DNA of 64,000 nucleotides from Seriola aureovittata (Eukaryota > Chordata > Actinopteri > Carangiformes > Carangidae), in assembly GCF_021018895.1 (NCBI RefSeq), contig NC_079365.1:14707501-14771500 (forward strand), given 5' to 3'. How positions within the stretch are numbered: position 1 is the first letter of the stretch; every line of letters starts with the position of its first letter. Shown here piece by piece: positions 41,401 through 64,000 of the stretch. A program made the position numbers and the translations under genes. The notes under the pieces are model-generated. The model saw nothing but the letters and a program-made list of their open reading frames with translations, did not search any database and had not been told where the DNA came from.

Positions 41401-41850
41401 GCTGGTTGTGACGACCGGACCTTTAACAACTCAACTTGTCATCCATCTTTTTTGCAGGGCTATGACATCAGTTTTCTCATCACCAACTTCCACACAGAGC
41501 AGATGTACAAACACAAACTGGTGGACTTTGTTATTCATTTCATGGAGGAAATTGACAAGGAGATCAGTGAAATGAAGCTGTCTGTCAATGCCAGGGCTCG
41601 TATTGTCGCTGAAGAGTTTCTCAAAAATGTAAGTTGTTTTTCTATATTTTTTATTCTTTTTATTTTACATTTATTTTAGTGTGACCAAGACTTTGATATT
41701 GTTGCAGTTTGTGTTCACTTTACTACTTATTGTTAAAATAGTTTTTAATATTGAAGTTTATCATGGTTATATTATTAATGTTATATAATTAATTTGTTTT
41801 AGATCTTTTGTAGCTTATACATTGTGTTTGTTTTACTCTTGCAGTTCTGA
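38445..41850 (+). CDS. arpc4: Actin-related protein 2/3 complex subunit 4
   Basis: Core scaffold subunit (p20) of the Arp2/3 complex, which nucleates branched actin filaments in the cytoplasm. Six coding exons: 38445-38447 (only the ATG), 40541-40659, 40775-40886, 41005-41100, 41458-41628 and 41845-41850 (only Phe and stop). All junctions are GT-AG and in phase, giving 168 residues, the length of human ARPC4. The protein is almost unchanged from mammals: [76 protein letters not shown] and [19 protein letters not shown]. The single-codon first exon (ATG followed directly by GTAAGA) is unusual but makes a complete protein, and I recall the same arrangement in human ARPC4. Intron 1 (2.1 kb) carries an inverted-repeat element. 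It converges with pfkfb4. Confidence 0.97.
38448..40540 (+). other. arpc4 intron 1
   Basis: 2.1 kb with no coding exon. It is partly AT-rich, with an inverted-repeat transposon at 39375-40216. Confidence 0.7.
39375..40216. mobile_element. Inverted-repeat DNA element (MITE-like, ~0.84 kb)
   Basis: The left terminus CAGAGGCCTGTACTACGAAG and the right terminus (reverse complement CAGAGGCCTGTACTATGAAG) match at 19 of 20 bases. An extra internal copy CCTGTACTACGAAGC lies at 39467-39481 in the same direction as the left end. No transposase frame is present. Ends of the type GGCCTGTACTACGAAGC are familiar from PIF/Harbinger-like or ISL2EU-like fish elements. The superfamily is uncertain because no clear target duplication was found. 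Confidence 0.75.
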
Positions 41851-42308
41851 GAGAGTGAAGTACATTCCTTTTGCAATCTTGGCTGTCACTGTGGAGTGTG
41901 CACATCACAGGGCAGAGACGAGACAAAACACTGACAGCCAAGAGAAGTTAAGAAGAAGTACTGGCCAATGAGGTTTTACCCTTTAACCTTAAAATACCCC
42001 TGTGCTCAAAAATATTGATGTTTGTATATAATGAATATTCACACAAGACATTACTATCTGCCTTTAGAACATTAGAAGAAGTCAGGGCAGGTCCTTAAAA
42101 AACATTTGTAATCAGTATTAATGAGCACAGGGTAATATGAAAGTTTTTCAAATAATTTAATTTTTTTTAAATATATATATATATATATTATATGCACATA
42201 AATTCCATTTTGCTATGTTTTGTTACAACAGACCTTAAACCATGAAGGCAATCAACTAATACATGTTTATTGTTTTAGTACACAGAGTAGAACCTATTGT
42301 AGATGGAT

Positions 42309-42349
42309 AATAAAAATAAATATACTTGCTGGCCGTGAAGATGAATAAA
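42309..42349 (+). terminator. arpc4 polyadenylation signals (two AATAAA)
   Basis: AATAAA at 42309-42314 and 42344-42349, about 460-500 bp after the arpc4 stop. A T-rich stretch (42377-42415) follows as a possible downstream element. Confidence 0.65.
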
Positions 42350-42381
42350 AGCATTATCCTTTGTATTTTAGTATATTTTTC

Positions 42382-42386
<5 letters not shown>

Positions 42387-42415
<29 letters not shown>
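42387..42415. repeat. T29 homopolymer between convergent genes
   Basis: 29 consecutive T on the plus strand, between the arpc4 and pfkfb4 polyadenylation signals. Confidence 0.95.
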
Positions 42416-42419
<4 letters not shown>

Positions 42420-42439
42420 TTATGAAGCAAAAACAGCAG

Positions 42440-43556
42440 CTCTGTCTTTCCCCTAAACATTGCAGATTTATTGAGATTTTGACAGCTGAAGACAAACAAG
42501 GCATTTAGAATTAGATTTTCATTACAATTATATACAATATCAAATGCATAATATTACAGAAATTGTACAGTTCTCAAAAAATTAACATACTGTATAATAC
42601 ATGTCAATTTTCACATAAAACTTACATCAAACTAACATGCATGTACAGTTTGCACAGTACCTTATTTTAATCTCCACAAATAAAACCAAGTATTAATTTG
42701 AATGATGAAATCATTCTTCAGCCTTACTGTTCCTTTTTAAGTTTCACTCTTAAGACAGAAGCATAGCATTTCACTGATCTCTTAAAAACTGAAACCCGCA
42801 AAGTTCACGTCCATAATCTGTTTGGATTTTGAATTACAGAGCATGAGCTACATTTAACAGAAAAAGTGTCTGTTGCATTTACAATACTATTTCCAACCTT
42901 TGTGGTGTTTTCGTGGGACTCTGTGGTGTAAGAATTTTATCTTCATCTCTGGAATGTTTTAAGAATCATTTTAAAATCTGTTTACTCAAGCTGGCTCTTT
43001 TTTTCTTTTTAAATAATCAACAACCATAAAAGGAAAACAAAATTAAAATATTCATTTGTATCTTTTGAAAAGTTTCACAGCAGTCAGGGATATTGGACTT
43101 TCATCGAAGGTATTTTAACTTATGTAGCTACAGTCTCCTCACAGTCTTTTTAGGGTTATGATACATGTTTTTCATACAAGAAAAACATTTTCAAAAACAC
43201 TGGAAGCAAATGGCAATACACACGGTGCACAACATACAGTGGATATTAAATGTAATCATGGAAAAAGACGGTGAAAGTTAAGGGAATGTTACAGCAATAA
43301 CAGTAAACCCACATATCAAAAATATTGGCATTTTTGAGCTACAGTAACGGTACAGTTCACAACAAACAGACGTATAAAAATGGATTATATTTCGTGAAAG
43401 TGCTTTATAGTTGGAGTCTGGGATGATACTTATTTCTCCAGAGCAGTGAAGTAGCTACCATTGTAGGCAGTTCAACCGCACAGTTCCCATAATGCTGTTC
43501 AGAGGCCCTAACCGAAAGTCGGATGAGGTCTTGGCTGGAACAGGAAGTGCAGGAGA
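42440..43556 (-). other. pfkfb4 3' UTR
   Basis: About 1.1 kb between the pfkfb4 stop (43557-43559) and a minus-strand AATAAA (plus-strand TTTATT at 42467-42472). AT-rich, no other gene seen. Confidence 0.6.
42467..42472 (-). terminator. pfkfb4 polyadenylation signal
   Basis: AATAAA on the minus strand. Expected cleavage near 42445, leaving fewer than 100 bp to the arpc4 end. Confidence 0.5.
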
Positions 43557-61095
<17,539 letters not shown>

Positions 61096-61260
61096 ACTCG
61101 ATAGTGGATCAATGATGTTACCCTCCTCACAACAAACTGTGGCGGTGGGCTGTCGCCCTGGTAGTCTGATTCAGCAACCGGGGGGGGGGGGGGGGGGGTA
61201 TCAGCCGAGAAACACCGGCTTCCCATTACCGTAACGATTGGAGACAGTACGCAAAACAGA
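61096..61260 (-). promoter_or_regulatory. pfkfb4 5' leader / promoter-proximal region with G19 run
   Basis: Directly upstream of the pfkfb4 start codon. A run of 19 G on the plus strand (61180-61198; 19 C in the sense strand) lies about 85 bp before the ATG. A CCAAT box in sense orientation (TCCAATCG) lies near 61240. Whether the C-run lies in the 5' UTR or the promoter depends on the start site, which is not visible. Confidence 0.45.
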
Positions 61261-62285
61261 TTAAGGGAGAAAAATACAAGGAGCAGGATGTCCTGTTACT
61301 TGAACAGCATTTCAGACGTGTTATTCAAATATATCAAACAATAATAACATATTTACCTAAAGATAAATATAACTTTGTTTCACCAGATAATTTTAAGTCA
61401 AGGTGTGCTTACTTGCTTCTTCAGAGCTTAGAAATAAAACGGAAATCGTCTAATCCATAGAGATGGTTGAGTCCACTTAAAGAGAAACACAAATATCTGT
61501 CTCATAAGTAAACTGAGCCTTCATATAAACAAATGTACTATTACTCACAGCAAGTTGGTATTTGGGAATATAGGTTTAAGCAGGTTTTGTTATCTTTAAA
61601 CTGCACATTTAGTTGTATTTGTTATCAATTAGACATTCTTCTTATGCTTTACATTTTACTGTACGTCCTGTGCTTGGATATTTCAAGTAAAATTCCTTGA
61701 ATCCTATTCAAAATGTTTCCACAAAGATTTCCAGAGCATGTGCAGACGTTCAAATCCTCCTTTTCTAGGAATGAAACGTTACCGTAATGACTAGTGAAGT
61801 GAGTGGGGTGCAGCGGTGAAAAGCAGACGTTAGAAGAAAAACAAGCGTTCAGCTGTTCATGCGCAGCACACATGGGCAGTGAATGCAGCTGACAACTCCA
61901 CCAATCAGAGAAGAGACGACAGCCCCAGCAGCCAATGGGAGAGGAGGACCGGGGATAAGGCGGGCGTGCTGACTGCTGGTACCTCATAAACATCATCATG
62001 AAAACTAGCATTGCCTCAAGTTTTGCACGACCCAGTCACGGGCCTCTCACAGTCACGGCCACGCATCCGTCTTATGGTTAGACAAAAGTCATCAACAACT
62101 CCAACATCAGATACACACACATACATACAGCACATCCTGTCTATCAGCTGCTATTGTTCTTCAACTTTGGTGCCATTATTATTGAATGTATTATTAGTGG
62201 CATTCATTTTAGTATTATTTTAAAGGAAAACAGCCATGTGACAAAACAGTGAAATCTAGCATTAGTTAAAAATATCAACTTAGGA
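61261..62285. promoter_or_regulatory. Upstream region with CCAAT boxes and GC-rich patch
   Basis: Mostly AT-rich, but 61850-61980 is GC-richer with two CCAAT boxes on the plus strand (CCAATCAG near 61898, CCAATGGG near 61932) and GGCGGGCGTG near 61960. It could be an alternative pfkfb4 promoter or the promoter of a plus-strand gene that continues past the window. No exon follows that I can identify. An ACGTG hypoxia-type core lies at 61315; PFKFB4 is a known HIF target, but this site is unproven. Confidence 0.3.
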
Positions 62286-62741
62286 CTCCAGCTAACAATT
62301 ATTGTCACTGATTTGCTTATTATTTTTCTGATTGTGTGTTTCCTGTTTGGTCCATATAACAAATAAAATGTCTTGAGCTGGAAGGATAAGTTGACTAACC
62401 AACTAGTCAATCGAAAGAAAATGAATCACCAGTTGTTTTTATAACTGATTAACTGATTCAGTCATTTAAAAAACAAAACAAAACAAAAAACACTAGTTTG
62501 AGCTTCTCTATTGTGAGGATTTGCAACTTTTCTCAGTTTAACATCGTTGTTTATTTAATGTCTTTGGGTTTTGGACTTTAACGGAAAAAACTAGGCATTT
62601 GAAACTCACCTTTTTATCTGAGAAATTATAATGGGCATATTTCACTATATCGTGATGTTTTGTATTGTTATAATGTTAATCAAGAAAGGGTAATCAAGAA
62701 AATAATTTGCAGATTCATTGGTAGTGATAGTTGCAGCCATA
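62286..62741. mobile_element. MITE-like fish repeat, degraded full-length copy
   Basis: The left end CAGCTAACAATTATTGTCAC and the right end TGGTAGTGATAGTTGCAGCC are imperfect inverted partners. The inner words ATTATTTTTCTGATTG (left) and AAGAAAATAATTTGCAGATT (right) also pair. Same family as 31180-31447. No coding part. Confidence 0.55.
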
Positions 62742-64000
62742 AAGATATTGAGATATTCAATTTATGCTGGTATACACAGAGGAACCAAACCCTCACATAC
62801 AAAAGCAAAACAATTCAAATGTTTGGCATTTTTTGCTCAATTTACTACTTCATCAAAATTGTTGTTGATTCATTTTCTGTTGATTGACTAGTTTTGTCTA
62901 TTAGTTTTCTGTGAGGTCTCATGTTCAGTTAAAGCATAAATATTTTCTTTGAATTCATTTTTTTCCCTCTGTTTTTTCTCTCTGCAACAGACAAGAAAAG
63001 AAAATGCAGAACAGAAGCACTCATCAGCAAATACCTATATACAACTGGTTCAAGTTTCACTTTCAAATAATGGTGGAAATATGCCAACTTAACAATATCC
63101 TGATTTGTCTGGAAGCCTGTTTGTTGTTTCTCTGCCTTGACAAGACTTTATGTAGTGTCAAGGATGTGACACCAGATGGCGTTGTGTACTTGCTTTTAAA
63201 GGCCAGATGTTTGGAATGCAGTGGAATAGACAACGCAATGAAGAGAAAGATGCATCTGGATCAGGAGAAATTACTCTGATAACTAATACTTGAGAAAAAA
63301 TTTAACTTGTGTACAGGATCATACTTGTCACATTCATTTAATGTGGTGTATCTGTCTAAATGCCCAATAGATGGCAGTATTAGGCTCTGCAAGCCATTGA
63401 GTTCAAACTGATGTTAAACTGTTTTAAGATCTTTTCTGATTATTAGTGCAGCCAAAGCATTTTTTTTAATGTGCAGTGTGAGTGTGAATTATATTCTTTC
63501 TTTCTTTTTTTAATTTAATTTGACTTTTATCCTTTGATGAACAGACTGTTGATTAGGAATCAGTTTTCCTGTTTAAAACCTGACATTTGTGTTAAGAGAG
63601 AAATTCTTATATAATTGAGCCTGGAAGACATATATGGTCTGTTATTGCACCTTCTGGATAGGAGTGAAAACCTTAAGAGGCAGTACAGACAGGACAATGC
63701 AAGTGGGGTGGAGATGGAGTGGAGCAGGGAGCAGAGCACCATTAATTTAACCATTAACCATTATGCACGCTTGAACCATTGAAATATACTGTATATGAGC
63801 AGATACTTGAACTTGAGCTGATATCACTGAAACCCATTTAAGCTTGCTCAAATTTAACCTGTGCCGCTCACAATGTTGTATTAGTAGCACACAAGTAGCA
63901 CACTCTCCCAGATATAGCTGCAGTATCTGGCATATCCATTGGTATTTGGTAGTTGCTGATATTAATAATAGTATTATTGTTGATATTATTATAATTGATA
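62742..64000. other. Right-edge flank, no gene recognised
   Basis: AT-rich unique sequence. A plus-strand open frame of 91 codons (63004-63279) follows an acceptor-like TCTCTCTGCAACAG but matches no family I know. CTCF-like words (CACCAGATGGCG near 63173) are present. Nothing else is supported. Confidence 0.5.

Noticed and set aside
63004..63279. 91-codon open frame preceded by an acceptor-like CTGCAACAG
   Set aside because: No family recognised and no linked exons. A polypyrimidine tract plus AG is common by chance in AT-rich fish DNA.

Overview
The window is nuclear DNA of a bony fish, most likely a percomorph teleost. The evidence is spliced genes with GT-AG introns and vertebrate proteins, dense CA/TG, TATC and TC microsatellites, and remnants of typical fish transposons (hAT, Tc1-like, L2/Rex1-like LINE, short inverted-repeat elements). 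No prokaryotic features are present.

Five protein-coding genes can be reconstructed exon by exon. (1) The 5' part of gata2 (gata2a-like), minus strand, 1680-3094. The zinc-finger exons lie beyond the left edge. (2) A secreted fibrinogen-domain protein (FGL2/angiopoietin-like), minus strand, six coding exons, 20741-23896, 423 aa. (3) rab7a, plus strand, five coding exons, 33169-36399, 207 aa, with an upstream non-coding exon near 28.5 kb. (4) arpc4, plus strand, six coding exons, 38445-41850, 168 aa; its first coding exon carries only the ATG. (5) pfkfb4, minus strand, fourteen coding exons, 43557-61095, 474 aa. rab7a and arpc4 are head-to-tail. arpc4 and pfkfb4 converge, with polyadenylation signals only about 120 bp apart around a run of 29 T. 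GATA2 and RAB7A are also neighbours in human, so the order is partly conserved. The genes are unrelated in function: a blood/endothelial transcription factor, a secreted or matrix ligand, a late-endosome GTPase, an actin-nucleation subunit and a glycolysis-control enzyme.

The 3.1-20.7 kb interval is intergenic. Close to gata2 it holds promoter-like GC-rich/CCAAT sequence, a perfect CRE palindrome (4733) and GATA-site-rich stretches at about 6.0-7.1 and 8.0-8.2 kb that look like cis-regulatory elements. Further right it becomes microsatellites and old mobile elements, ending with a 1.3-kb hAT-type element that has a perfect 8-bp target duplication (19356-20650).

The most unusual structure is in the sixth coding intron of pfkfb4. 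About 8.5 kb (47807-56329) is bounded by 16-bp perfect inverted termini and is filled by roughly 7.8 kb of a ~36-bp minisatellite with higher-order repeats. Two ~570-bp LTR-like insertions sit at the same phase of the repeat. I read this as a DNA transposon whose internal minisatellite has expanded into a satellite-like array inside a working gene. Other elements inside gene introns are a ~0.84-kb inverted-repeat element in arpc4 intron 1 and a ~0.97-kb TTAA-flanked element in pfkfb4 intron 3.
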